Shown one piece after another: positions 35,131-46,300 of a DNA stretch of 64,000 nt; within the stretch, counting starts at the first letter, position 1; each line of letters begins with the position of its first letter. The DNA is taken from positions 38,342,113-38,406,112 of the forward strand of contig CM045987.1 of NCBI GenBank assembly GCA_025175895.1, in the 5' to 3' direction. The stretch is from Wurfbainia villosa. Its lineage: Eukaryota; Streptophyta; Magnoliopsida; Zingiberales; Zingiberaceae. Below the pieces are notes generated by a model. The model saw only the letters and a list, made by a program, of their open reading frames with translations. It was not told the DNA's origin and did no database searches. The translations under genes and the position numbers were made by a program.

Positions 35131-36352
35131 TACTATATGATGAGCCACAAGACCAAGAGTAAAATTGTTCTGGAGGAGTTAAAAGGGAAAGTCACTTCTT
35201 TAGTACCACTGGTACAAGAGGATATACCACATGTCACTGCACCACGTGTCACAGAGGATACACAGGTGATACCTCGTCGTAGTGGGAGGGTTATGAGACA
35301 GCCTGATAGATTCATGTTCTTGGGAGAATCTTCTGATTTGGTCCCTGGTGAACATGAACCTGATCCATGGACATATGATGAAGCAATCCAAGATAAAGAT
35401 GCAGTATCTTGGCAAAGTGCAATGAATGCTGAGATTGAATCTATGGATTCAAATAAGGTCTGGAAGCTAGTAGAACCACCTGATGGTGTAAAAACCATTT
35501 GGATGCAAGTGGATCTACAAGAGAAAGAGAGGAATAGATGGGAAGGTTGAGACCTTCAAAGCGAGGCTTGTTGCGAAATGGTATACTCAGAAAGAGGGTA
35601 TCGATTATGAGGAGACCTTTTCACCGGTAGCCATGCTTAAGTCTATCCAGATTCTCTTATGCATAGCAGCTTATATGGATTATGAGGTGTGACAGATGGA
35701 TGTCTAGATAGCTTTCCTTAATGGAAGTCTTGAGGAAATCATCTACATGAAGCAACCAGAGGGATTCATTGCTAAGGGAAAAGAACATCTTGTATGTAAG
35801 CTTAATCGGTCCATTTATGGATTGAAGCAAGTTTCAAAGTCTTGGAGCATTCGATTTGATGAGGTAAATCAGTCTTATGGATTTATTCAAAATCCAGATG
35901 AGTCTTGTGTATACAAGAGATGTGACAGAAATGTAGTGGTATTTCTTGTACTATACGTAGATGACATTTTGTTGATTGGCAACAATATCAAGGTGTTATT
36001 AGACGTAAGGGTATGGTTGTCCAAACAGTTTGATATGAAGGACTTGGGAGAGGTGGGACACATCCTTGGGATCAAGGTTATAAGGGATCACAGAAAAAGG
36101 ATGTTGTGCTTATCCCAAGCTTCATACATAGACAAGATTATGGATCATTTTAACATGCAAAACTCCAAGAAGGATTTTCTACCTTTCAGGCATGGAGTTC
36201 CTTTATCTAAGGAGATGTGCCCTAGATCATCTGAGGAGATAGAGGAGATGAAGGCGGTTCCTTATGCTTCGGCAGTAGGAAGCCTCATGTATGCGATGCT
36301 TTGTACGAGACTAGATATCTACTTTGCCGTGGGCATGGTCAGCAGATATTAG
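35131..36352 (+). pseudogene. Copia C reverse transcriptase
   Basis: R-R-S-G-R-V-M-R-Q near 35275 and the RT fingers (W-K-L-V-E-P-P-D-G-V) lie in the frame ending 35550. After a frameshift there are a TGA at about 35691 (Trp position in the family) and a TAG at about 35706. The frame 35747-36352 gives Y-G-L-K-Q-V-S-K-S and the catalytic Y-V-D-D (about 35959). A TAG at about 36350 precedes RNase H. Confidence 0.85.
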
Positions 36353-36854
36353 AGTAATCCAGGACAGGGACATTGGACTGCGGTAAAGCATATATATAAG
36401 TGCTTGAGAAGGACTAGGGAATATATGCTAGTTTATCGAGCAAACCAATTACTCCCAATGGGTTACACGGATTCCGACTTCCAATCTGATGAGGATAACA
36501 GTAAGTCTACCTCAGGTTTTGTGTTTACTTTGGGAGGTGGAGCCATTGTATGGAGGAGTGTCAAGCAGAAGTGTGAGGCGGACTCCACCATGGAAGATGA
36601 GTATGTGGCGGCCTCTGAGGCGGTCAAAGAAGCTGTATGGCTCAGGAACTTCCTGATGGACTTGGATGTGATTCCTAGTTTGCCCAGAACTATCACAATT
36701 TATTGTGATAATAGTGGTGCAGTTGCAAACTCGAAGGAACCACGAGCCCATAAGTCTAGTAAATACATAGAGCGCAAGTACCACCTGATACGAGAAATCG
36801 TAAAGAGAGGAGAAGTTGCTGTCGCCTAGATTTCATCAGAGGATGACCTGGTAG
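36353..36854 (+). pseudogene. Copia C RNase H, part before hAT
   Basis: The frame 36404-36829 has Y-T-D-S-D-F-Q-S-D, A-D-S-T-M-E-D-E-Y (the family usually has E-A-E-Y) and C-D-N-S-G-A-V-A. A TAG at 36827 precedes the hAT insertion at 36855. The domain's last residues lie beyond the transposon at 41153-41230. Confidence 0.82.
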
Positions 36855-38008
36855 CAGTGTTCTAAAAATCGGCGATTTTACCCGATTAGGCGGCGCGTAG
36901 GCGGTGGACGCTCGTCCACCGCCCCGATATTTCAAGAGGCGATGCCGCTAGGCGTCGCCGCATTAATCGGCGTCGTCGACCGCTTTAATCGGCGCCCAGA
37001 ACGATTAATCGATGGCTTCGATTAATCGGGGCGACCGACCCGGCAAGTGTAGTCGCGAATTCGCGATTCACGAATCGCAATTTCTGAATCAGTAAATCAC
37101 TAAATCCTAATCGTGCCAAATTTTGGAATCCCTACCTCTTCGCTTCTTCGTCTCCGCTGCACGGGGCCAACCCGACAAGCTTCGATCACGCGCCTCTCCA
37201 ACCGTCGAGTCTCTGTCGTCGACCGCGTCGCCGACGGAAGCCAAGCACCGATCCGGATCCCCAGCCTCGTCGACACCCTTTCCGCTTTCATCACTCACCT
37301 TTCTCCCCTCTCTGAGCTCTCCCTCGTCCCCGGATAGGTCGCCGGCTGCTCTGTTGTCGGCCCTTCCCTTCGTCGCACGCCACAGTCCAGACTAAGGTAA
37401 GGGATTAATTATACAAGAGTTATATGTTTTGAACTTTTGATTGTTTTCATTTTCAGTCGACAGGTGAGAAAAGGCGTGTCACGATGGCACGCTTTGTGTT
37501 GAGCACAACACAGCGTGTCGCCTTTGTGGCGACTGCGCTGTGTTGAGCACAACACAGCGTGTCATATTCTCACCCGGCGTGTCGGCAGGCAGGCGTGTTG
37601 GTTAGGCGTGTTAGCTGGAACTCCTGACACGGACGTGTCACTGATAACACGCCCGTGTTGTTTTGATACGCCGAAAATGAGATTGATCCATATGACTACT
37701 CTGATTAAGATTTCTTTCTATGGTATCTTAGCTAATACACATATTGTGTTTTCCTTTTGTTTATTCCATTTCTTAATATTCCTCATCCAGCAATTACATA
37801 CAATTCAATTTTGATGGAAAAAGCTTGATTTCAGTGTGAATTTTGTTCTGTTTATTGTTCTTGTAGTGTAGCACTGCGTGCTTTCTCTTCTTGGCATCGT
37901 AAATTGGTTTTTCTTTCCCTTACTAACAATAAATAGATCCGCCTTGCATTTTGATTCAGCTTATACAAGGGTTTCATTTTTATCCTTTGTAGTGCAGTAA
38001 AATCAAGA
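36855..38008 (+). other. hAT 5' subterminal and untranslated region
   Basis: The first 250 bases are GC-rich and include a perfect 11-bp inverted repeat at 36900-36910 and 36913-36923 with a 2-base loop. CT-rich sequence at 37130-37395 could be a transcribed leader. A candidate 5' intron runs from GTAAG near 37397 to CAG or TAG near 37992, just before the start codon. Between 37450 and 37680 are many 'cgtgt' phrases and two hairpins around GTGTTGAGCACAACAC (37495-37512 and 37537-37558). Confidence 0.45.
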
Positions 38009-39790
38009 ATGTCAGGTACTATATCTTCTGAAGCATCTAATTCAATGTCCGAGATTGATTTTCATTTGAAGCGTAATTCCAATGATATTGGATGGGAATT
38101 TGTGGAATTGGTGGATCCTAAAAGTTTGGATAAGTTGAAATGTAAGTTGTGTGGAAAAATTACTAGTGGTGGAATTTATAGGCTCAAACAACATGATGCC
38201 AATATCAAAGGAAATGTTGCCCCGTGTAAGAAGTCTTCGGATGAGGATAAAGTGAAGTGTAAGAATGCTATTGAAGATGCAAGAACAAAAAAGAAACAAA
38301 AGAATATGAATGAAATGGAGGTGAGAGAAGAAGTTGTTCTTGAAGAATATGAGGTGGACGAACGGAGTCGAGGGACAAAAAAGAATCCGCGTACTCTTGG
38401 GCCTATGGATCAATTTGTATCTGTCATTGATCCTGATTCTTCATTGAGTGAAATTAAGAAGACAAAACAACAACAAAATATTATTGATGCACTTTGGAAG
38501 CAAAGGACACATAGTGTGCACCAATATTTAGCTCGATGGGTGTATGAGTCTGGTATTCCTTTTCATGCCATTGACAATGATAGCTTCAAGAGGTTTGCAG
38601 AAGCGATTGGTCAATTTGGCCCAGGTTATCGTCCTCCAACTCAATACCTGTTAAGGGAGCCCTTATTGAAAGAAGAGGTAGATAGAACTAAAAGTCTATT
38701 AAAGAAGCAAGAAGAAGAATGGGCTTTGAATGGTTGTTCAATTTTGGTGATGCATGGGTGATCGAAAAGAAGAAGTATCATGAATTTGTGTATCAATTGT
38801 AAAGAAGGCACAACTTTCCTTTCTTCTAGGGAAGCATCGAATGAAGCACACACCGGAAATTATATATTTGAATATGTGGACAAGTGTATTGAAGAAGTTG
38901 GACGCCAAAATGTAGTTCAAGTGGTAACGGACAATGCTTCGAATAATATGGCGGCAAAGATGCATTGAAGGAGAAGAGACCACATATATTTTGGACTTCA
39001 TGTGCAACTCACACGGTGAATCTTATGCTTCAAGGAATTGGGAATCAACCTAAGTTCAAAGGGGTGATTGAAAAGGCAAAGAGCTTGACAATATTTATTT
39101 ATGCACATCACAAGACATTATCAATTATGAGAAAGTTTACCAAAAAAAGAGACATAGTGAGGCCGGGAGTAACACGATTTGCAACTGCCTTTTTAACTTT
39201 GCAAAGCTTGATAGAGAAGAAAAGTGAACTAAGAACTATGGTTGCTAGTGAAGAATGGAATACATGCAAACATTCAAAGAGTGCAAAGGGGAAGGTGGCA
39301 TATAATATCGCTTTGAGTACCTCTTTTTGGAATGGGGTAAGTTTTTGCTTGAAGGTGTTTGCCCCTTTAATTAAGGTGCTTCGTCTTGTTGATGGGGATA
39401 ATAAACCATCTATGGGTTTTGTGTATGGAGAATTACTTAGAGCGAGAGAGGATATTAAAGTGACATTCAACAATCAAGAGCTTCACTATCGTCCGCTTAT
39501 TGATATTATTGATGAAAAAAGCCGTGTCGCTTGATAGTCCACTACATTTGGCGGCCTACCTCTTGAACCCTTATTACTCCTTCAATGACCGGAGCATAGG
39601 AAGTGAAGAAGTGATTATGAATGGATTTTTCACTTGTGTTGAAACATTCTTTCCTAATGATATTGATAGTCAAAGTGACATAGTAAATGTGGAGTTATTG
39701 AAGTATATCAACAAAGTGGGGGGGGGGGGGGGTTTGGAAGAGCATTGGCTATAGTGGGGTGCACAAAAAATGATGAGAAATATGATCCGG

Positions 39791-39888
39791 GTAAGAACTA
39801 AGAACTAAGAATTGCTTACTTTATTTTGTAATTTTTAATCTTTATTGGTTGTTTCTTGATTTTGCTTGTTGGGTTTATTTTTATTTAG
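39791..39888 (+). other. Candidate intron of hAT transposase
   Basis: The 98-nt stretch has GTAAGA at its 5' end and a T-rich run ending TTTAG. Removing it joins a family motif (Y-D-P before it, G-W-W after it) in frame. Confidence 0.7.
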
Positions 39889-40007
39889 TTGGATGGTGGC
39901 ATCTTTTTGGAAATGGTGTACCTAAATTGCAAAAGATGGCTAAAAGAATTCTTTCTTTAACTACGAGTTCTTCCGGTTGTGAAAGAAATTGGAGTACTTT
40001 TGAGGGA

Positions 40008-40091
40008 GTAAGTATTTAATTACTTATACTAAATATCTAAATATGTATTCAATAATCAATATTAATATTTTTCTAATTTTCTTTAATGTAG
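40008..40091 (+). other. Candidate intron of hAT transposase
   Basis: The 84-nt stretch has GTAAGT at its 5' end and AATGTAG at its 3' end. Removing it joins F-E-G to I-H-T-K-K-R-N in frame. Confidence 0.75.
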
Positions 40092-40430
40092 ATCCATACA
40101 AAGAAAAGAAATAAATTAGATACCGGAAGGTTGAACAATTTAGTTTATGTTCAATTCAATGCCAAGATCATAAACAAAAAAAGAAGACTAGAAGAAAAAG
40201 GAGTTGATGTGCTACTTGCTAGTGAAGCAACTATGGCACAAGGATGGATTGTTGATGGTGGAGATGAAGATGTTGAGACAAATATTGAAGATGTAAGAGA
40301 ACTTCACGAAGAAGAATTTGTATCGGATGAAGAAGAGGAAGATGCCATGGATTTTGAGTTTGAATCCGATACAGAGGAAGTGTTGGAGAAATATGGAGAT
40401 GAACTAGAAGAAGTTGAAGAATTATGGTAA

Positions 40431-41062
40431 AATCTAGATCGCTCTGTAAGATAAATCAGTAAATGATATTTTGTTTATCGGTTAAGATGATATTCACTTT
40501 ATTGTTGATGTATCCTTTGTCTTGCTTTTTGGATAAAGGATCTTTTTCAACTAAACATTCACAATATGTAGGAATGTGTTTTTCTTCATTTTATTAGTGT
40601 TGGGTACGTTGCTTAATGCTTATTGTCAAGTATTCTTAATAGTTTTTTTAATCCATTAAATTTGTTATTGTGTCGTGCTTTATTGTGATTTGTGTGTTGT
40701 GCACTTGTTGTTTGCAATGCTTATTGTTGCAATGTTGCTTGATGTGTAAATTGGGTAAATTATTGTTTATTGTCAAGTATTCTTGTTGTTTACAATTGCC
40801 AATTCTTATTATTGCAATGAATTTTTAATATTGTTTGCAATTATGTTTTTAATTCTTATATTTTACAATTCTTATTGTTTACAATCTTAAACATTTTTAA
40901 TATTCTTGTTACTTGTTGAGTTGCTATTAGTTATTATTTGTTACATGCATGTGGACTTGTGGAGGCTACAAAGTGAGTTTTGACTTTTGAGTGCCCCCTA
41001 ATATATTATTTTTTTTATATATTATTATGTTTAAAATATTAAAAAAATCGACCGCCTAGAAA

Positions 41063-41099
<37 letters not shown>

Positions 41100-41144
41100 G
41101 GTGAGTGACCGCCCGCCTACCGCCTAGCGCTTTTTAGAACACTG
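40431..41144 (+). other. hAT 3' untranslated and subterminal region
   Basis: An AT-rich, T-heavy sequence with repeated 'ttattgtt' phrases runs to about 41045. It is followed by 100 bases of GC-rich 'accgcctaggcgg' repeats and the inverted repeat. There is no reading frame. Repeats of this kind near hAT ends are usual transposase-binding sites. Confidence 0.55.
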
Positions 41145-41264
41145 CCTGGTAGACCTTTTCACTAAGGCCCTTCTAGCGAAAGCTTTGATAGGCATGTGGA
41201 GGGAATGAGGATCAGATGTATGATATTTTGAGGACAGCATAGTCTTTTAGTATAAGTGGGAGAT
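41145..41264 (+). pseudogene. Copia C RNase H end and polypurine tract
   Basis: After the second CCTGGTAG the RNase H end continues (P-F-T-K-A-L-L type signature at about 41155-41180) with a one-base break. AAGTGGGAGAT at 41254-41264 is the polypurine tract before the 3' LTR. Confidence 0.8.
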
Positions 41265-42930
41265 TGTAGGGATGTATACTGAAAAGTCTATCTTTTCTAT
41301 CAATATCTTTATTTTTGAAATAAGAATCACATGATCATTGTTTGCATATTTTTATGGTTATGCAATATTGTCTAATACTTTACATTGTAGATAACATGGT
41401 GTGTGGTTTCACACAGGAGATCATGTTATCGGCCCCTTGAAAAGTATAAGTAAAGGCTCACAACCGAGATGACTTTGGACAAACCATCGGAATGGTTGTA
41501 GTGTGATTTGGTATTGGTTTGTCTTGACCATAGAATCACACTAGTGCACTTTGTGTGTATTGAGCAGGACCGACTTAGAGGTGATTCGATTTATTGCTGA
41601 CTACATAATCGAATCGGACCTCAGATATTATTTAGTACATGCTCTTAATCCCGATATAATAACGAGCACATATACTTAGTACTCATCTCTTTGATTTACC
41701 AATGGGCGAGATTTATAGATTAAATCAATAGGCTCAGTAAGTTGGGAGATGATATTATTTATATGGTGTACCGTTGATTATAGGAGGAAACCGTGTCCTT
41801 TATATTAGGATGATGATGTCCCCTTGAGGAGCTCATAAGGTTCATCATGTAAACCCTGCAGGTGGACTTGGTCCGGCATGATGAAAAGGTTGAGTGGTAC
41901 TACTCAAGGAGTTAGATGTTGATTAATTAATCGATGGACATTCGAGATCTTAAACACGGGGAGAAAATATACAAATAATATATGAAGCCCATATTATCAT
42001 ATGGGGGTTGGTGAGGTAGATCAATGATGAACCTTTAGTGGATTGGATCATCATTAGTGGATCGGACTTTATGTGGGCTTGATCCATGGGTGGCCAAGAC
42101 CCAACTCCTCCTCATGGTTCCTAATGTAGCCTATTAACACCTCATGATACTTAGATACAAAGGATATAAATAAAACTCAAAGATCCATTGGTAGAGATTA
42201 AATCTCTAAGAACCGACGATTGAGATTAAATCTCTAGATCCGACGGTTGAGATTAAATCCCTAGAACCAATGAAGAAGATTAATTCATGACTTATCCCTA
42301 ACTCTATAAAAGGATGGCAAAGGGATTTGGCGTGAACTACATGATAGGAGAGCTAGGGTTTGGGCGGCAAGAAGGAATCCTATTTGAGATAGGATTAGGA
42401 TTAGGGTTTGGATCAAGGGTGGCACCAAATAAGGAAGGTTCTTTCTCTCTTCTTCTTCCTCTTTTGGCCAACGTCCAGCACCCTTCCCAGCTCTTTTACA
42501 GCTTTGGATGGCACCCAAAAGCTTCCTTTTCCCTCTCCTTAGGTTGTGGAAACAAGATATAGTGCTTCCCTTGGTCTCTTGGTTGTTTTCCACCATCTTC
42601 TTCTTCATCTAGTTGGCCGGCAGCAAGGATAAGTTTGGTTCCTTGTTGGTTGTTTCTAGTGAGGAGAAAAACCTTGTTTCTATTCTTCCTCTTGCTTTGG
42701 AAGAGCAAGGAAGGAAGATTTGGCATCTAAGAGCTTCGACTTTTGGTGGATCGTCGCCCACACGATGTCCAAAAGGAGGAAGGTCATACATTAGAAGATC
42801 GAGAGGTATACCTATTCTACTTTCTTCTTTTGTTTGTTGCTTGTTTTTGTTTTTCAATTATAAGCATGTTATAAATCTGTAAATGGCTAAATAATACTTG
42901 GATCCCGAGCATAAACATAAAAACCGGCCT
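41265..42930 (+). repeat. 3' LTR of copia C, 3' truncated
   Basis: It starts TGTAGGGATGTATAC and follows the LTR to an 'aaaaaccggc' phrase, then stops about 300 bases short of the LTR end and passes directly into an RNase H fragment. The TATA box is at 42305-42311. It has a small deletion near 41930 relative to the copy at 44040. Confidence 0.88.
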
Positions 42931-42938
42931 TTGAGACT

Positions 42939-43343
42939 TTGGGAGGTGGAGCCATTGTATGGAGGAGTGTCAAGCAGAAATGTGTGGCGGACTCCACCAT
43001 GGAAGCTGAGTATGTGGCGGCCTCTGAGGTGGCCAAAGAAGTTGTATGGCTCAGGAACTTCCTGATGGACTTGGATGTGATTCCTGGTTTGCCTAGAACT
43101 ATCATAATTTATTGTGATAATAGTGGTGCGGTTGCAAACTCGAAGGAACCACAAGCCCATAAGGCTAGTAAACACATAGAGCGTAAGTACCACCTGATAC
43201 AAGAAATCGTAAAGAGAGGAGATGTTTCTGTGGCCAAGATTGCATCGGAGGATAACCTAGTAGATCCTTTCACTAAGGCCCTTCCGGCGAGAGCTTTTGA
43301 TAGGCATGTGGAAGGAATGGGGATCAGATGTATGACACTTTGA
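42939..43343 (+). pseudogene. RNase H fragment of a second C-family copy
   Basis: An unbroken 134-residue frame corresponds to the last part of copia C RNase H. It has A-D-S-T-M-E-A-E-Y (intact Glu), C-D-N-S-G-A-V-A, K-H-I-E-R-K-Y-H-L-I and P-F-T-K-A-L-P, and ends at a natural stop. It differs from 36524-36829 at several bases, so it is another copy. Everything upstream in that copy is missing. Confidence 0.88.
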
Positions 43344-43376
43344 GGACAACATAGTCTTTTAGTATAAGTGGGAGAT

Positions 43377-46300
43377 TGTGGGGATGTATACTGAAAAGTC
43401 TATCTTTTGTATGAACATCTTTATTTTGGAATAAGAATCACATGATCATTGTTTGTATATTTTTATGGTTATGCAATATTGTCTAATACTTTACATTGTA
43501 GATAACATGGTGTGTGGTGTCACACAGGAGATCATGTTATCGACCCCTTGAAAAGTATAAGTAAAGGCTCACAACCGAGATGACTTTGGACAAACCATCG
43601 AAATGGTTGTAGTGTGATTTGGTATTGGTTTGTCTTGACCATAGAATCACACTAGTGCACTTTGTGTGTATTGAGCAGGACCGACTTAGAGGTGATTCGA
43701 TTTATTGTTGACTATATAATCGAATCGGACCTCAGATATTATTTAGTACATGCTCTTAATCCCAATATAATAACGGGCACATATACTTAGTACTCATCTC
43801 TTTGATTTACCAATGGGCGAGATTTATAGATTAAATCGATAGGCTCGATAAGTTGGGAGATGATATTATTTATATGGTGTACCATTGATTATAGGAGGAA
43901 ACCGTGTCCTATATATTAGGATGATGATTTCCCCTTGAGGAGCTCATAAGGTTCATCATGTAAACCCTGCAGGTGGACTTGGTCCGGCATGATGAAAAGG
44001 TTGAGTGGTACTACTCAAGGAGTTAGATGTTGATTAATTAATGGCCAGTAAATTAATTAATCGACGGGCATTCGAGATCTTAAACACGGGGATAAAATGT
44101 ACAAATAATATATGGAGCCCATATTATCTTATGGGGGTTGGTGAGGTAGATCAATGATGATCCTTTAGTGGATTGGATCATCATTAGTGGATCGGACTTT
44201 ATGTGGCCTTGATCCATGGGTGGCCAAGATCCAACTCCTCCTCATGGTCCCTAATATAGCCTATTAACACCTCATGAAGCTTAGATCCAATGGATAGAAA
44301 CAAAACTCTAAGATCCATAGGTAGAGATTAAATCTCTAAGATCCGACGGTTGAGATTAAATCTCTAGATCCGACGGTTGAGATTAAATCTCTAGAACCAA
44401 TGGAGGAGATTAATTCATGACTTATCCATAACTCTATAAAAGGAGGGCATGGGAGTAGGCGTGAAACATGATCAAAGAGAGCTAGGCTTGGCCGGCAAGA
44501 GAAGGGAATCCTAGTTGAGGTAGGATTAGGGTTAGGGTTTGGAGGCTAGGGCGGCACCAAATAAGGAAGGTGTTGTTTTCTTCTTCCTCCTTCATTGGCC
44601 GGCGTCCAGCAACCTTTCCAGCCTTTTCCCAGCCCTTGGCTGGTGGCAAAAGCCTCTCCTCTCTTCTCCTTAGGTGGTGGAAACAAGATATATGGTTTCC
44701 CTTGGTGTCTTGGTTGTTTTCCATCATCTTCCCCTCCTTCTAGTTGGCAGGCGGCAAGGGTTTTGTGTGCTCCTTGTTGGTTGGTTTAAGGGAGGAGAAA
44801 AACCTGGTTTCTATTCTTCCTCTTGCTTTGGAAGAGCAAGGAAGAAAGATTTGCGATCTAGGAGCTTCGACTTTTGGTAGATCGTCGCCCACACGACGTC
44901 CAATAGGAGGAAGGACATACATTAGAAGATCAAGAGGTATATCTATTTGTAGGGAAATCTCGTATGCCAAATGGCATATGCGCAACGGAAAATAGGATCC
45001 CTTCCAAGTGATCCATGCGAAAGCAAACTCGTATAAAATAAATTTCTCTAAACCAAACCTATCTTATAGGAGAGGATTACCTTTGTTGCGTGCCCTTGTT
45101 AATCCCGCTTTTCCTTTCGGTTTGTTGGATCTTTAGCACGTTCAAGTGTCCGTGCCTCTATACGTATCCACACGAGCACGCTCTTGTCTCACAAAAGGAA
45201 AACTAGAAGAGCTCTCCTTTACTTCTTGCTAGAGAAGTCCCTAAAGGAGAGGAAGAGAGGGAAAAGGAGAAAGGAAGAAGAAGACTCCTCTTCTTGCTAG
45301 CCTACACTCACAAACCCACACAACTAAAGCTTCCACCAAGCTTTCTCACAACCACAACACCAAAAACTCACTATGGCCGGCCACTCCATGGAGCCTTTTA
45401 TAGGGTTGGAAAAACCCTTCCACCTCCTTCACATTCAATGCAATCCATTGCATTGAGACACACTCAAAAGGATTTGGCTTCCTTGTTTGGCGGCCACTTA
45501 AGGAGACAAAACCATTTTGTTTCCTTCCACCTTAACTAGCTTAGGTGGATGCTTAGGTGGCATGCTTATGTGGCATGCTTATGTGGCATTCTTATGTGGC
45601 ATTCATGCATGTTGAATTAATCTTATTAATTCAATTAAGCTTATGTTATCATATTGAATTAATCTTATTAATTCAATTAAGCTTATGTTATCATATTGAA
45701 TTAATCTTATTAAATCAATAAGGTAACATATTGAATTAATCTCATTAAATCAATTAGCTAAAATTCTCATTAAGCTTAAAGTCCAAAACCATTTTGTACT
45801 TAAGCTTATTCCCAAATTATTCTAGTCGAACTAGAATACTCTAATTCCTCTAATTATCATGCTCTTTGTGTGTGACCCTATAGGCTCTCATAACGTTGGC
45901 AGTGGACCTAAACTCTTTTAGATACACAAGCAATGAGCGGCATCTAGCAATACATCATTGCTACCCAAGTTACGAGATAAGTCAAGATCCGACTAACCTT
46001 TCCGTGACTACTATAATATATGACCGTGTCCTTCTATCCTTGATATCAGATTGATCAATGAGGCATAGACCGTGTCATCCTCGATCAATCTATGTGTTTC
46101 TTGATCCCTGAGTAAACTAACTCAAACAAATGAGCTCAATATCTCATATTGACTCATTCGAGCATGGCCATGCGTTTTAGTAGTTCTACTCAATCAAGGG
46201 GCCCACCGATATCACTCCCGTCATATGGAAGGGACAGATCCCATCTACATCACTCACATCCCTCCGCATAATTTGTTACATACCCAGTAATCGCCTTTAT

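Larger units (their letters stand above)
38009..40430 (+). pseudogene. hAT transposase with BED finger, DUF659 and dimerisation domain
   Basis: The start ATG is at 38009. A BED-type zinc finger (C45, C48, H62, C73) is followed by a lysine/acid-rich linker, a DUF659-type core and the hAT C-terminal dimerisation domain (W-S-T-F-E-G, then N-L-V-Y-V-Q-F-N-A-K), with an acidic tail to 40430. Two introns fit: 39791-39888 and 40008-40091. Breaks are a TGA near 38759 inside a D-A-W motif, a frame change near 38960, another near 39515-39535 at an A-run, and a 15-G run at 39718-39732 that changes frame. Otherwise residues are well kept, so decay is recent. Transposase would bind the ends and cut out the element. 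Confidence 0.88.
36855..41144 (+). mobile_element. hAT DNA transposon
   Basis: The 4290-bp transposon has perfect 14-bp terminal inverted repeats (CAGTGTTCTAAAAA at 36855-36868 and its complement at 41131-41144) and a perfect 8-bp TSD, CCTGGTAG (36847-36854 and 41145-41152), the hAT hallmark. Both ends are GC-rich with 'gcctaggcgg' type subterminal repeats. It carries a transposase gene on the plus strand. The perfect TSD shows a recent insertion into the decayed RNase H of copia C. Confidence 0.96.
21743..42930 (+). mobile_element. Ty1/copia retrotransposon C (contains D and hAT)
   Basis: This is a second copia family. LTR ends are TGTAGGGA and CCCCTACA, the PBS is at 32523, the order is gag-pro-int-RT-RNase H, and a polypurine tract AAGTGGGAGAT ends at 41264. 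It carries element D inside its 5' LTR and a hAT transposon inside RNase H. The 3' LTR is cut at about 42930, so the TSD partner of TTTAC (21738-21742) is not found. It inserted in the Athila 3' spacer. Confidence 0.88.

Noticed and set aside
37113..37395. Ser/Arg/Pro-rich frames upstream of the hAT transposase as a separate gene
   Set aside because: GC- and CT-rich leader of the transposon, open in two frames, without a domain. A 5' untranslated exon with an intron is the simpler reading.
45294..45539. 81-residue plus-strand frame in solo LTR E
   Set aside because: It runs against the likely transcription direction of the LTR and has no recognisable domain.
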